A stretch of DNA of 64,000 nt from Bradyrhizobium ottawaense (GTDB taxonomy: Bacteria > Pseudomonadota > Alphaproteobacteria > Rhizobiales > Xanthobacteraceae), in contig NZ_CP029425.2 in assembly GCF_002278135.3 (NCBI RefSeq), positions 4,316,001-4,380,000 of the forward strand, written 5' to 3'. The notes beneath the pieces are model-generated. The model worked only from the letters and a program-made list of their open reading frames with translations, was not told the origin of the DNA and did not search any database. Position numbers and translations under genes: made by a program. The number at the start of each line of letters is the position of its first letter. Positions within the stretch are counted from its first letter, which is position 1. Below, piece by piece: positions 16,763 to 25,052 of this stretch.

Positions 16763-17506
16763 GTGGACCAGGCGTTAAATCCGGACGGGCTCGGCAAGCT
16801 CAAGCTCCGCATTCAGGCGTTGCGCGCCAAGACCATCGCCAATGGCTGCACCGAGGACGAGGCGCTGTCTGCCGCCGCCAAGGTCGCCGAGCTGCTGGAT
16901 CGCCACGATTTGTCACTCTCCGACGTCGAGCTGCGCGCCTCGCCGTGCGAACGGAGGGTCTATGAGACCTATCGCAAGAAGCGAATTCCGCTCGACGACT
17001 GCATCGGCGCGATCGCTCATTTCTGCGATTGCCGGGTCTGGCGCGAGAAGAACCCGGCCGGCGAGAACATCTATGTGTTCTTCGGTCTCGGCGCCGATGT
17101 CGAGGTCGCGCATTACCTGGCCGAATTGATCGACGGCGCCGTGCGCGCCGAACTTGGCCGCTTCAAGACCTCGGTCGACTACGCCCGGTTCCGGCACCAG
17201 GAGCGGCATCTGGCCAATGCCTCCTTCGCGCTCGGAATGGTGGCGTCCATCGCGCAAAGGCTGGTGGCGATGAAGGCCAGTCGCGATCAGGTCAACGAAA
17301 GCACCGGTCGCGGGCTGGTCGTCCTCAAGACCTCGGTGGTCGATGCAGAATTAGACAAGCTCGACCTCAAGCTCCGGACCGCGCGCAGCACCAGCCGGAT
17401 GGTGTCGATGACGGCCTATGAAGCCGGCGGCGCCGCCGGCGCGTCGCTGGCCATCAATCCCGGCCTTGGCGAGTCGCAGTCAGAGACCGCTCGCAAGGGA
17501 AGCTGA
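16763..17506 (+). CDS. DUF2786 domain protein
   Basis: A 247-residue protein. The N-terminal helical part, LGKLKLRIQALRAKTIANG with ALSAAAKVAELLDRHDLSLS, matches the DUF2786 pattern. A middle domain carries an FCDCRVW cysteine pair and FFGLGADVEVAHYLAELIDG. The C-terminal half is helical and ends with a small Gly/Ala-rich tail. DUF2786 proteins are poorly characterised and often lie in mobile or accessory regions. It starts at a GTG 49 bases downstream of tRNA-Ser; no integrase is present. Function unknown. Confidence 0.7.
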   Translation: MDQALNPDGLGKLKLRIQALRAKTIANGCTEDEALSAAAKVAELLDRHDLSLSDVELRASPCERRVYETYRKKRIPLDDCIGAIAHFCDCRVWREKNPAGENIYVFFGLGADVEVAHYLAELIDGAVRAELGRFKTSVDYARFRHQERHLANASFALGMVASIAQRLVAMKASRDQVNESTGRGLVVLKTSVVDAELDKLDLKLRTARSTSRMVSMTAYEAGGAAGASLAINPGLGESQSETARKGS

Positions 17507-17734
17507 GGGGCGCGGCTTCGGCCGGAGTCGAGAGCATGGCGATGTCGGTCGTCTATGCTGCCGGCGTGCTGATAACATGCAGCGTCACCGTAATTCGGCG
17601 GAGACTGTGAGAGCGGAAGCGACGAGGGGCGGTAGCGACTTCGTCGCGCAGCCGGCACCGGACTCGAAGTGGAACAGCAGCTACCGCGAAGCGTCAGTAG
17701 CTGGTAGGTTCGGCACGAAGTGAGGACCGACATC

Positions 17735-18478
17735 ATGGCGACGGACTGCTGCGAACAGAGCGGCTCTTGCTGCAGCCCCCCACCATTGAACCTCGAACCT
17801 GTTCGGCGCACAGCGTGCGGGTCCGCAGAGGCGGCGTGTTGTTGTTCCGGCGGTGTTCCGGTCTTCGACGGAATGGACCCCACGTACAAGCGGGTCCTCT
17901 GGACGGTAATCGCTGTCAACGGCTCGATGTTCTTGATCGAGATGCTTGCTGGGCAACTGGCAGGTTCACAGGCGCTGAAAGCCGATGCTCTGGATTTTCT
18001 TGGTGACACGGTGACGTATGGGCTCAGCTTGGCCGTGATCGGGGCGAGCCTGCGACGCCGAGCTACAGCCGCCCTTTTCAAGGGTCTCTCTCTCAGCGTG
18101 ATGGCGCTCTGGGTTGTCGGGTCGACTGTCTACCAAACGCTCATTCTCGGTACGCCAAAAGCAGAAGTTATGGGAGTGATTGGATTTCTTGCTCTTGCGG
18201 CCAATCTCGGTTCGGTCTTGATGCTCAGGCCGTACAAGGATGGGGACGCGAACGTCCGGTCTGTTTGGCTCTGCTCGCGAAACGACGCAATAGGCAACGT
18301 GATCGTGATGGTCGCCGCCTTGGGCGTTTGGGGGACCGACACAGCTTGGCCCGACCTCCTCGTCGCTGCCGTGATGGGTGGCATCTTCCTGACCTCCTCG
18401 ATCCAGATACTCCGACAGGCTTGGAGCGAGTTCAACGCGGATAACTCCGCAAGCCAGCAGACCGCTGCCGCTCGTTGA
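17735..18478 (+). CDS. Cation diffusion facilitator-like transporter with Cys-rich N terminus
   Basis: A 247-residue membrane protein of the cation diffusion facilitator (CzcD/ZitB) type. The N terminus is cytoplasmic and unusually rich in Cys, with CCEQSGSCCSPPP and EAACCCSGG likely to bind metal. Six hydrophobic segments follow; KADALDFLGDTVTYG in the second helix and CSRNDAIGNVIVM in the fifth carry the paired Asp/Asn metal-site residues. It lacks a long C-terminal cytoplasmic domain. It likely exports Zn, Cd, Co or similar ions. The ATG at 17735, with TGAGGA upstream, is preferred over GTG at 17720. Codon use is less GC-biased than that of its neighbours, so it may be acquired. Confidence 0.82.
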   Translation: MATDCCEQSGSCCSPPPLNLEPVRRTACGSAEAACCCSGGVPVFDGMDPTYKRVLWTVIAVNGSMFLIEMLAGQLAGSQALKADALDFLGDTVTYGLSLAVIGASLRRRATAALFKGLSLSVMALWVVGSTVYQTLILGTPKAEVMGVIGFLALAANLGSVLMLRPYKDGDANVRSVWLCSRNDAIGNVIVMVAALGVWGTDTAWPDLLVAAVMGGIFLTSSIQILRQAWSEFNADNSASQQTAAAR

Positions 18479-18681
18479 CAACTCGGGCGGCTAATTAAGA
18501 TTGGAAGCTTGTCCGCCAACATGAACAGTGATGCCTAGAACGTGCGACTCTTGAACACCTGAGCATTGACCAAAGCGTACGAGGAAGGCGGATGATCTGC
18601 ACCCTTCCTCGCGCAGCCGTGGCCCCACACGCTTGAGTCCCCCCGTCTGTTCTGACGGGCAGCTCGACTGGAGAGAAAGCC

Positions 18682-19290
18682 TCAGCTCTTCGGATCGCCG
18701 CCCTTCAGCGCGTTCCAGGCGGCCTGGTTCGCCTGGTCGAACGCCTTGCGGGATTCGGCGAGCGCGGCGCTCAGGACCGACCAAGATTCGCTGCCGGCCT
18801 GCTTCAGCTTCTGCAGACGCGCTTCTGCTTCGGACGCATCGGATTTCATCTGCTTGAGCGCGGCATCGACATCGACGGTGCGGGCTGCAGCCACTTTAGC
18901 CGCGGCTTCGCGGAATTTGTCCGCCGCTTCGCGCCACGCCTTTGCCTGGGCCGCTGCAACGTCCTTGAAGGTGGCCTGCTGCTGCTCGAACTGTTTTCCG
19001 GCGCCTTCGAAGTAAGTTTTCACCTGGGCCTCGAATCCAGCCCACTGCTTCTCCAGGTCAGCCTTGGCGTCCGTCCAGGCGGCTTCACCTGCTTCCGCCT
19101 GGGTCTTTAGCATCGCCTGAAACGCGTCACGGCGCGTCGTCAGATCGGACAGAAGTTGATCCGTCTTCACCTTGGACTCTGCCTTGGCCTGACCGGCCTT
19201 GACCTCGAACGAGGCCAATGCGGCGTCCATCTCGTCGATCCGCTCCTTGGCCCAATTGAGGTAGAAGTGCATGCTGCTCTGCTGTGACAT
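18682..19290 (-). CDS. Phasin-like / coiled-coil protein
   Basis: A 202-residue soluble protein, nearly all alpha-helical and Ala/Lys/Glu rich, with amphipathic heptad stretches such as LQKLKQAGSESWSVLSAAL and KAWREAADKFREAAAKV. Its composition recalls phasins and apolipoprotein-like helical proteins. It may coat polyhydroxyalkanoate granules or a membrane; I infer this from composition, not from a specific motif. ATG at 19290 is chosen for the GGAG site 7-10 bases upstream; another ATG at 19302 is possible. The FixK box 62 bases upstream places its start correctly for activation, and it is convergent with the cation transporter. Confidence 0.68.
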   Translation of the reverse strand: MSQQSSMHFYLNWAKERIDEMDAALASFEVKAGQAKAESKVKTDQLLSDLTTRRDAFQAMLKTQAEAGEAAWTDAKADLEKQWAGFEAQVKTYFEGAGKQFEQQQATFKDVAAAQAKAWREAADKFREAAAKVAAARTVDVDAALKQMKSDASEAEARLQKLKQAGSESWSVLSAALAESRKAFDQANQAAWNALKGGDPKS

Positions 19291-19345
19291 GGCCGTCTCC
19301 ATCTGCTTGCCGACGGCAGGTTCCCAGAGCTTCGGCTTGCTCGTA

Positions 19346-19359
19346 TTGACCTGTCTCAA
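19346..19359. promoter_or_regulatory. FixK-like box upstream of the phasin-like gene
   Basis: TTGA-CCTGTC-TCAA fits the looser FixK2 pattern TTGA-N6-TCAA. Its centre is 62 bases before the ATG at 19290; a class II position at -41.5 would leave a 21-base leader, enough for the GGAG site. Confidence 0.6.
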
Positions 19360-19563
19360 TGATCGTGATCTCACGAAATTACGACGGCGGCTTCGCACAG
19401 CGCAGACCCAGCGCGCCTGACAACCTCGACCTCCTGGATTTGTGGAACCCCTTGAGCGTTCAGCGCGTTTAGACGCGAATGCGATTGCGAGGTCCACCTG
19501 CTCCAGAGCTCATCCACCCTGATCCCCGGCGACACCGTCTGGCGGCGGTGCAAGGCGCGGCAC

Positions 19564-21597
19564 GTGGCGGTTCTGAACGATGCTGCCGCTTATTTCGCGG
19601 CCCTGCGCGAGGCGCTGCTCGCGGCGGAAGATATCGTCTACATCATCGGGTGGGACATCCACAGCGAGACCCGGCTGGTCGGAGCGTCGGGGCGGGCGGA
19701 CGACGGCTTGCCGGAACTGCTCGGCCCATTTCTGCGTGCCCTCGTGCACCGCCGGCCGGACCTGCGGATCAACATTCTCGTCTGGGACTTCGTCTCGTTC
19801 TACGCCTCCGAACGGGAATGGAATTCCGCGGCCAAATTCACCGCCGACACGGACGGCCGAGTCCGATTTCATCTGGACTCCACGCTTCCGTTCGGTTCGG
19901 CCCAGCACCAGAAGATCGTCTGTATCGATGGTTCACTGGCGTTCGTCGGCGGGCTCGATCTGACGATCAGGCGCTGGGACACGAGCGACCATCGCGCCGA
20001 TCACGAACTGCGCTGCGACCCCCAGGGCAAGCCATACCCGCCGTTTCATGATGTTCAATGCGTGGTAGACGGGAATGCTGCCGCCTCGCTGTTCGAGCTG
20101 GCCGAGGAGCGCTGGCGTGCGGCAGGCCAACAAATACAGGATCGGCGTGCGCAAAAGGGGATGCGCTGGCCGGCGGATGTTCCGGTCGAGGCTGAGCTCA
20201 TGCCGGTTGGGATCGCCCGGACCGAGGTGGTCTGTCCTGCAGGTTCGACCATCAGGGAGGTCGAACGCTCCTTGATTGCAGCGATCCGGTCCGCGACGAG
20301 CTTTATCTACATCGAGAACCAGTTCACCAGCGCCATCAAGATCGCGCGTGAGTTGGCGGAGCAGATGCAGCGCGTGCCGTCGCTCCGGGTTCTGGTCGTC
20401 GCTCCAAAACTGCATTCCTCGTGGCTGGAATCCCAGGCCATGCAGAATGGTCGTGGTGCGTTCATCGACTGCTTCAGCGAGGCCGGCGTGGCAAATCGTA
20501 TCCGCTTCGTCTACCCGGTCTCACGAGAGGGAGACACGGAAGCGGCCGTGATGGTGCACAGCAAGCTCATGATCGTCGATGACAGGATCTTGAGGATCGG
20601 CTCGGCCAATTTGAACAACCGGTCGATGGGCGCCGACAGCGAATGTGATCTGATCTTTGAAGCCGTATCCGACGAACATCGGGAGTCCGTCGCTTCAGTT
20701 CGGCATCGCCTGATAGCCCATTTTTGTGGCCTCGACGAACAGAGCGTCAGGCAAAACGACGATCGTCTTCTTGCTCTTATGGACGAGGTGTCGAAAGCCG
20801 ATGGCCCGAAGACGCTGCGGGCAGTGGAAGCCTCAGTCCTGACCAGCACCCTTGCCACGATGGTTCAGCCGGTGGCGGACCCTGAGCGGCCCCTTCATCT
20901 CGAGCGGGCGGCATCGCGCATGTGGAGCACGAAGACCGTCATCGGGATCTTATCGATCGCCGTGGCGCTTCTTGGCTTGGCAATAGCCTGGTCGTACACC
21001 TCCTTGGGCGATTTCGCCGACACGGGCCGCATCTCGAATTTGCTGTCGACCTATTCCCAGTCCGTCTGGGGGCCGCCACTCGCAATCGCGGTTTTTGTCG
21101 TCGGCGGGCTGGTGGTGTTTCCGGTGCTCGTGCTCATTGCAGCAACGGCTGCCGCGCTTGGGCCATGGCTGGGTTTCGCCACGGCGATCGCCGGTGTCTT
21201 GCTCAGCGCCTTCATCCTTTTCGTGATCGGGCGCGCCCTCGGACGGCAGCGGCTTCAGCAGTTGCTCGGACGACGTGCCGCGCGGATCCAGGACCGCGTT
21301 GTCGGCAAGGGCGTCCTGGCTGTCGTCGTCATCCGGATGATTCCCATCGCACCGTTCTCGGTCGTGAATGTCGTGGCTGGCGCGAGCACGCTGCCTTTAC
21401 GCGACTTCCTGCTCGGAACCCTGCTTGGCATGACGCCTGGTATTCTTGCCATGGCCGTGCTGGGGGCTCAGATCGCGGATTTGGCCCGCAACGCATCCTG
21501 GAGCAGCATGTTGCTGTTGGTGCTGGCGTTCCTGGGCTGGCTCGGCGTCTGCGCGGGCGCGCAATTCCTCGCGACCTGGCTCGCCGGGAGGCGCTGA
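19564..21597 (+). CDS. Phospholipase D-like / VTT (DedA-like) fusion protein
   Basis: A 677-residue fusion. Residues 1 to about 430 are a phospholipase D-like domain with two HKD motifs, HQKIVCIDGSLAFVGGLD and HSKLMIVDDRILRIGSANLNN. Residues about 460-677 are a VTT/SNARE-associated membrane domain with FVIGRALGRQRL and IRMIPIAPFSVVNVVAGAS. Such fusions probably process membrane phospholipids. The frame has no ATG, GTG or TTG before 19564, although TLIPGDTVWRRCKARH just upstream in the same frame (19516-19563) resembles the normal N terminus of these proteins; a CTG at 19498 after GCGAGG could be the true start. The EEP-family gene overlaps its stop. Confidence 0.85.
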   Translation: MAVLNDAAAYFAALREALLAAEDIVYIIGWDIHSETRLVGASGRADDGLPELLGPFLRALVHRRPDLRINILVWDFVSFYASEREWNSAAKFTADTDGRVRFHLDSTLPFGSAQHQKIVCIDGSLAFVGGLDLTIRRWDTSDHRADHELRCDPQGKPYPPFHDVQCVVDGNAAASLFELAEERWRAAGQQIQDRRAQKGMRWPADVPVEAELMPVGIARTEVVCPAGSTIREVERSLIAAIRSATSFIYIENQFTSAIKIARELAEQMQRVPSLRVLVVAPKLHSSWLESQAMQNGRGAFIDCFSEAGVANRIRFVYPVSREGDTEAAVMVHSKLMIVDDRILRIGSANLNNRSMGADSECDLIFEAVSDEHRESVASVRHRLIAHFCGLDEQSVRQNDDRLLALMDEVSKADGPKTLRAVEASVLTSTLATMVQPVADPERPLHLERAASRMWSTKTVIGILSIAVALLGLAIAWSYTSLGDFADTGRISNLLSTYSQSVWGPPLAIAVFVVGGLVVFPVLVLIAATAAALGPWLGFATAIAGVLLSAFILFVIGRALGRQRLQQLLGRRAARIQDRVVGKGVLAVVVIRMIPIAPFSVVNVVAGASTLPLRDFLLGTLLGMTPGILAMAVLGAQIADLARNASWSSMLLLVLAFLGWLGVCAGAQFLATWLAGRR

Positions 21598-22316
21598 TGG
21601 CGCCGGTGCGTTTCATGACGTGGAATGTGCACGGCACGTTCAATCTCAATCCGAAGTTCGATCTGGAGGGGGTCTGCTCCATCCTTCGCAAATGGGCCCC
21701 TGATGTCGTCGCGCTTCAGGAGGTGGATTCGCGATCGAGGTCCGACGATCCGTTTGCGAAGCTGGCGAGTGTCGTCGGCGATCACCGCGTTCACGCCAAG
21801 TCGATTGTCACTGCGGATGGCGACTACGGTCAGATGCTGCTGAGCCGCTTTCCGTTCTCCGGGGTGCCCGAAATCGTCGACGTGTCGTATCGGGAGCGCG
21901 AGCCGCGCAGGGCCATTGCCACTGGCCTCCTGACGCCGGTCGGTGACGTGCGCGTGGTTGCCACGCATCTCGGCCTGAGCATCCACGAGCGGTATGCCCA
22001 GGCACAAACCCTGGTGAGCCTGGTGAAACCCGGAAGGACCGTCGTCCTCGGCGATTTCAACGATTGGTTTTGGGTCAAGTCGGTGCGGCGGGTGCTCGCG
22101 CAGGCCTGCCCCAACCGTACGCGGCTGCGCACCTTCCCATCGCGCCTACCCCTTATGCGGCTTGACCGGATTTATGCGACGTCTGATAGCCGGATCGAGA
22201 AGGTCTGGACCGACGTGGAGGCGAGAGCCTTCTCGGACCATCTGCCCGTCATTGCCGATGTTGAGATCCAGGGGCCTTCGAGAACCCAAGAAAATCTTTA
22301 TTGTCCAATAGCATAG
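21597..22316 (+). CDS. Endonuclease/exonuclease/phosphatase (EEP) family protein
   Basis: A 239-residue hydrolase whose ATG overlaps the previous stop codon (TGATG). EEP motifs are visible in order: MTWNVHG, VALQEVDSRS, THLGLSIHERY, GDFNDWF and FSDHLPVIADVE. Members cleave DNA, phosphoinositides or sphingomyelin; the tight coupling to a phospholipase D-VTT gene suggests a lipid phosphodiester substrate or a coupled second step, but that is inference. No signal peptide is visible. Confidence 0.82.
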   Translation: MAPVRFMTWNVHGTFNLNPKFDLEGVCSILRKWAPDVVALQEVDSRSRSDDPFAKLASVVGDHRVHAKSIVTADGDYGQMLLSRFPFSGVPEIVDVSYREREPRRAIATGLLTPVGDVRVVATHLGLSIHERYAQAQTLVSLVKPGRTVVLGDFNDWFWVKSVRRVLAQACPNRTRLRTFPSRLPLMRLDRIYATSDSRIEKVWTDVEARAFSDHLPVIADVEIQGPSRTQENLYCPIA

Positions 22317-22416
22317 CTACTGTGCATGGGGTTGTTTTTCGATATTTGCTGGAGCGGCCTTCGGGCACGGCGAACAGCTCGAGTTCCAATTTGCGGGTCC
22401 GCGGGGTCCACCTTAT

Positions 22417-22441
22417 GGAACCCTTTCGCCGCGTCTGCGTT
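22417..22441 (+). promoter_or_regulatory. EcfG-type promoter, probably driving a leaderless transcript
   Basis: GGAAC at 22417-22421 and CGTT at 22438-22441 are separated by 16 bases. The ATG of the next gene is at 22450, only 8 bases after the -10 element, so transcription would begin at or next to the start codon. Confidence 0.65.
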
Positions 22442-22449
22442 GTCTCCGC

Positions 22450-22641
22450 ATGACTGAAGACCTTTCCTTCCGACGCAAACCCCTGACCCCCGAGCAGCGC
22501 CAGGCGCGCGATGCGGCACGCCGGATCGAGGCCGAAAAGGCCATGCGCGACCATGAAGAGGCGCAGAAGGCGTTTTACGCCAACAAGGAGCGGCTGAGGG
22601 CCGAACGGCTGGCGCGCGAGGCGGCGGCGGCGAAGGCCTGA
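22450..22641 (+). CDS. Small charged helical protein
   Basis: A 63-residue protein, MTEDLSFRRKPLTPEQRQAR, followed by a long charged helix rich in Arg, Glu, Ala and Lys. I recall similar small proteins in Bradyrhizobium but know no function. No ribosome binding site precedes the ATG and the promoter abuts it, so a leaderless mRNA is likely. It would belong to the general stress regulon if the promoter is active. Confidence 0.65.
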   Translation: MTEDLSFRRKPLTPEQRQARDAARRIEAEKAMRDHEEAQKAFYANKERLRAERLAREAAAAKA

Positions 22642-22699
22642 TCCTGCGCGGGTCCCTCCGGCAATATTCTGACGCGATCTGTCCGTGCGATGCCGCCGG

Positions 22700-22924
22700 C
22701 TAGTGCCGGTTCGGCGTCCTCGTCGCGCTCCAGGCCAGCCTCAGCGCCTGGACGGCACCTGTGAACGCGCCACGGGGCGATTGCGCTTCGATGGCTTCGG
22801 CTGCGATGCGGCAATCGTCGGCGACTTTGAGCAGCCCGCTTCGCGCGAGGTCCATGGTGGAGAGGGCGGCCTGCTCCAGGCAGACCCGTTCAAGCCGTCG
22901 AAACTCCCGCAGCTCTTTGTTCAT
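22700..22924 (-). CDS. Small hypothetical protein
   Basis: A 74-residue predicted helical protein, MNKELREFRRLERVCLEQAA, with LLKVADDCRIAAEAIEA in the middle and a basic C terminus. No family with known function recognised. It is convergent with the charged-helix gene and lies between two short genes; expression is uncertain, but the protein has normal composition rather than that of a shadow frame. Confidence 0.55.
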   Translation of the reverse strand: MNKELREFRRLERVCLEQAALSTMDLARSGLLKVADDCRIAAEAIEAQSPRGAFTGAVQALRLAWSATRTPNRH

Positions 22925-23182
22925 GCGTCAGCTCTCGGTATGCCCCAAGCCATGCGGCGCTGAGTCTGCTTAACGATCGGTAAACGGTCTCTGCCTAGCC
23001 AAGTCGGCTGGCGCCGGGCTTGTGCGGGCCATGCACGCGCCCGGCGCGGGGGCGCATCGGCAGGCTTGACGGCGTTTGGCTTCCGCCGGAAGCTTCAACT
23101 GATCCGAACTGACGTGAAGCACGGAGACGTTCGCCCCCAGCCAGTCCGACACCCATCAGCGCAAGTGCAAATGGAGCTGACC

Positions 23183-23503
23183 ATGACCACGTTCGACAAG
23201 CGCGAGCAGGGCTTTGAGGCCAAATTCGTCCACGACGAGGAGTTCATGTTCAAGGCCACCGCCCGGTCCAACAAGCTGCTCGGGCTCTGGGCTGCAGGCC
23301 AGCTCGGGCTCAGCGGCGATGCCGCGGCAAGCTACGCAACCACGCTGGTGACGGACCATCTGGAGAGCCGGGCGATCGCCGATGTCGTGGACAAGGTGTC
23401 AGGCGATCTCGCCGCCAAGGGCATCGCGCGTGAGCAGGTCGCGCTGAAGCTTCAGGAGTGCCTGCACCAGGCGCTGGCGCAGCTCGAAGTGGACAAGCAA
23501 TAA
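23183..23503 (+). CDS. F1-ATPase inhibitor zeta subunit (DUF1476)
   Basis: A 106-residue DUF1476 protein. In alphaproteobacteria the zeta subunit blocks reverse ATP hydrolysis by F1 ATPase by inserting its N terminus. The conserved opening MTTFDKREQGFEAKFVHDEE is present, as are FMFKATARSNKLLGLWAAG and the helical body. The ATG at 23183 follows GGAG six bases upstream, whereas the earlier in-frame ATG at 23171 does not give the family N terminus. It stands alone rather than in an atp operon, as is common for this gene. Confidence 0.9.
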   Translation: MTTFDKREQGFEAKFVHDEEFMFKATARSNKLLGLWAAGQLGLSGDAAASYATTLVTDHLESRAIADVVDKVSGDLAAKGIAREQVALKLQECLHQALAQLEVDKQ

Positions 23504-23520
23504 GGCCGACGTTGGTAACC

Positions 23521-24111
23521 TCACTGGGCCTGCTTGCGCGTGCCGGAGTCACCGAGCTTGTCGACATAGGCAATGCCGATCGCCGAAACGACGAAGGTGA
23601 GGTGAATCAGCACCTGCCACATCACGCCGGTCTCGGTGAAGCCGGCGCGGTTCGAGCCGAGATTGCCGGCCTCGATGAAGGTGCGCAGCAGCGCGATCGA
23701 GGAGATGCCGATGATGGCCATGGCGAGCTTGATCTTGAGGACGCTCGCATTGACGTGGCCGAGCCATTCCGGCTCGTCGGGATGGCCCTGCAGGTCGAGC
23801 CGCGAGACGAACGTCTCGTAGCCGCCGACGATCACCATCACCAGCAGATTGGAGATCATCACGACGTCGATCAGCGCCAGCACGCTCATCATGATCTGCT
23901 GCTCGGTGAGATCGAGGGCGTGCCAGGAGAGGTGCCAGAGCTCTTTCAGGAACAGCGCGATATAGACGCACTGCGCCACGATCAGTCCCAGATAGAGCGG
24001 CAGCTGCAGCCAGCGCGAGCCGAAGATGATCATCGGCAGCAGGCCCAGGCGCGGCGGGGGCGAACAGGGTTCGGCACGAGGTTCGGATTGGGGTGAAGGC
24101 TCAACCGACAT
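23521..24111 (-). CDS. YqhA/UPF0114 family membrane protein
   Basis: A 196-residue inner-membrane protein with about three hydrophobic helices, including LPLYLGLIVAQCVYIALFL and VVMISNLLVMVIVGGYETF; the latter is the YqhA-family signature, and KIKLAMAIIGISSIALLRTF follows it. Function unknown in the family. The N terminus is Pro/Ser rich and uncertain; an ATG further in would give a shorter form. It converges with the zeta subunit gene (17-base gap). Confidence 0.85.
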   Translation of the reverse strand: MSVEPSPQSEPRAEPCSPPPRLGLLPMIIFGSRWLQLPLYLGLIVAQCVYIALFLKELWHLSWHALDLTEQQIMMSVLALIDVVMISNLLVMVIVGGYETFVSRLDLQGHPDEPEWLGHVNASVLKIKLAMAIIGISSIALLRTFIEAGNLGSNRAGFTETGVMWQVLIHLTFVVSAIGIAYVDKLGDSGTRKQAQ

Positions 24112-24248
24112 TCAGGCTGCATCCTCGCAATCGAAACGATCGCTTTTATCTAGCCCGACAACATGGCCGGCGGAAGACGCCCCGCGTGTCTCGCCTTCGG
24201 CGGACCTGGCCATTTCGTGCTAGCGTGCCGAACGGCCATCGCGCGACG

Positions 24249-24560
24249 ATGTGGATCGGGAGGCGGGGAGTGACGAGGAGCGGCTTTCGCAGATGGTCCG
24301 GCGGCATCGCGCTCGCCGGCGCGATCATGATCGGCGCGGGCACCGCGGAGGTCTCGGCGACACCGCTGACGCCGTTTCGCTACGAGGCGCAGGCGCAGCG
24401 TCATTGCCCGCACGACAAGGTGGTCTGGCTCGACTTCAGGAAGGGCATCTACTACCGCAAGGGTCAGAAGCGGTACGGCCAGGGGTTCGACGGCAGCTTC
24501 GTCTGCCTGAACGAGGCCCGTGACGGCTTCTATCGTCGCTCCGTGCTGGGCCTGCGCTGA
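24249..24560 (+). CDS. Small secreted hypothetical protein
   Basis: A 103-residue protein with a signal peptide (GGIALAGAIMIGAGTAEVSA). The mature part contains HCPHDKVVWLDFRKGIYY and KGQKRYGQGFDGSFVCLNEA, a Cys pair and aromatic-rich region seen in small exported rhizobial proteins. Function unknown. Starts at ATG 24249 or GTG 24270 are both possible; the signal peptide is retained either way. Confidence 0.68.
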   Translation: MWIGRRGVTRSGFRRWSGGIALAGAIMIGAGTAEVSATPLTPFRYEAQAQRHCPHDKVVWLDFRKGIYYRKGQKRYGQGFDGSFVCLNEARDGFYRRSVLGLR

Positions 24561-24579
24561 GAGCGGCGCCTGACGCCGG

Positions 24580-24708
24580 CTATTTCTGCGCCGGCAGCCT
24601 GACCGGCACGTGCGGGGAGGTGCTGATGACCCGGGGGCTGCCGTCGGGATAGGAGCGGTCGCCGCGGATCAGGGATTCCAGGACCAGGAAGAATTTCTCG
24701 GCAAGCAT
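24580..24708 (-). CDS. Very small conserved protein (42 aa)
   Basis: Reads MLAEKFFLVLESLIRG, then DRSYPDGSPRVISTS and a Pro-rich end. GAGGGTG lies 9 bases before the ATG. I recall similar short proteins in Bradyrhizobium annotations. It is too short for most automatic gene callers. Confidence 0.6.
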   Translation of the reverse strand: MLAEKFFLVLESLIRGDRSYPDGSPRVISTSPHVPVRLPAQK

Positions 24709-24851
24709 TCGCGTCACCCTCGTTGGTGATGGCCTCTGGAAATGAGTCGAGGCAGCGAACGCGGGAATTCAATCAACGGATTGGGAGCGGGACATCGGCG
24801 CCTGATGCGCCTGATGGAGCTGTGCTGGAGGGTAACGAAGCGGAGCGGGGC

Positions 24852-24950
24852 TCAGGCGAACGCCAGTGCCACGAGGCTCGAGCAGAGCAGGACCAAGCCG
24901 CCGGCGGTCAATGCCAGGAAGCCGTCAGATACCAGGTCATGGTTGCGCAT
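24852..24950 (-). CDS. Very small single-span membrane protein (32 aa)
   Basis: Reads MRNHDLVSDGFLALTAGGLV and continues with a hydrophobic end, giving one membrane span of about 20 residues. AGGTG lies just upstream of the ATG. It is predicted by composition only, with no family support. Confidence 0.45.
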   Translation of the reverse strand: MRNHDLVSDGFLALTAGGLVLLCSSLVALAFA

Positions 24951-25052
24951 GTGACACCTGCCGCTCTCGTTTTCGATGCTCGGTCGGATCGATCAAAATT
25001 GTCCGAACGCGCCGCTTGAAAGAGGTGATGCTTGCCGATCGCGCGAGTGCCC

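Noticed and set aside
18652..18669. Hairpin CCCGTC-TGTTCT-GACGGG between the cation transporter and phasin-like genes
   Set aside because: The stem is only 6 bp, with no T-tract on either strand, so a terminator call is not supported.
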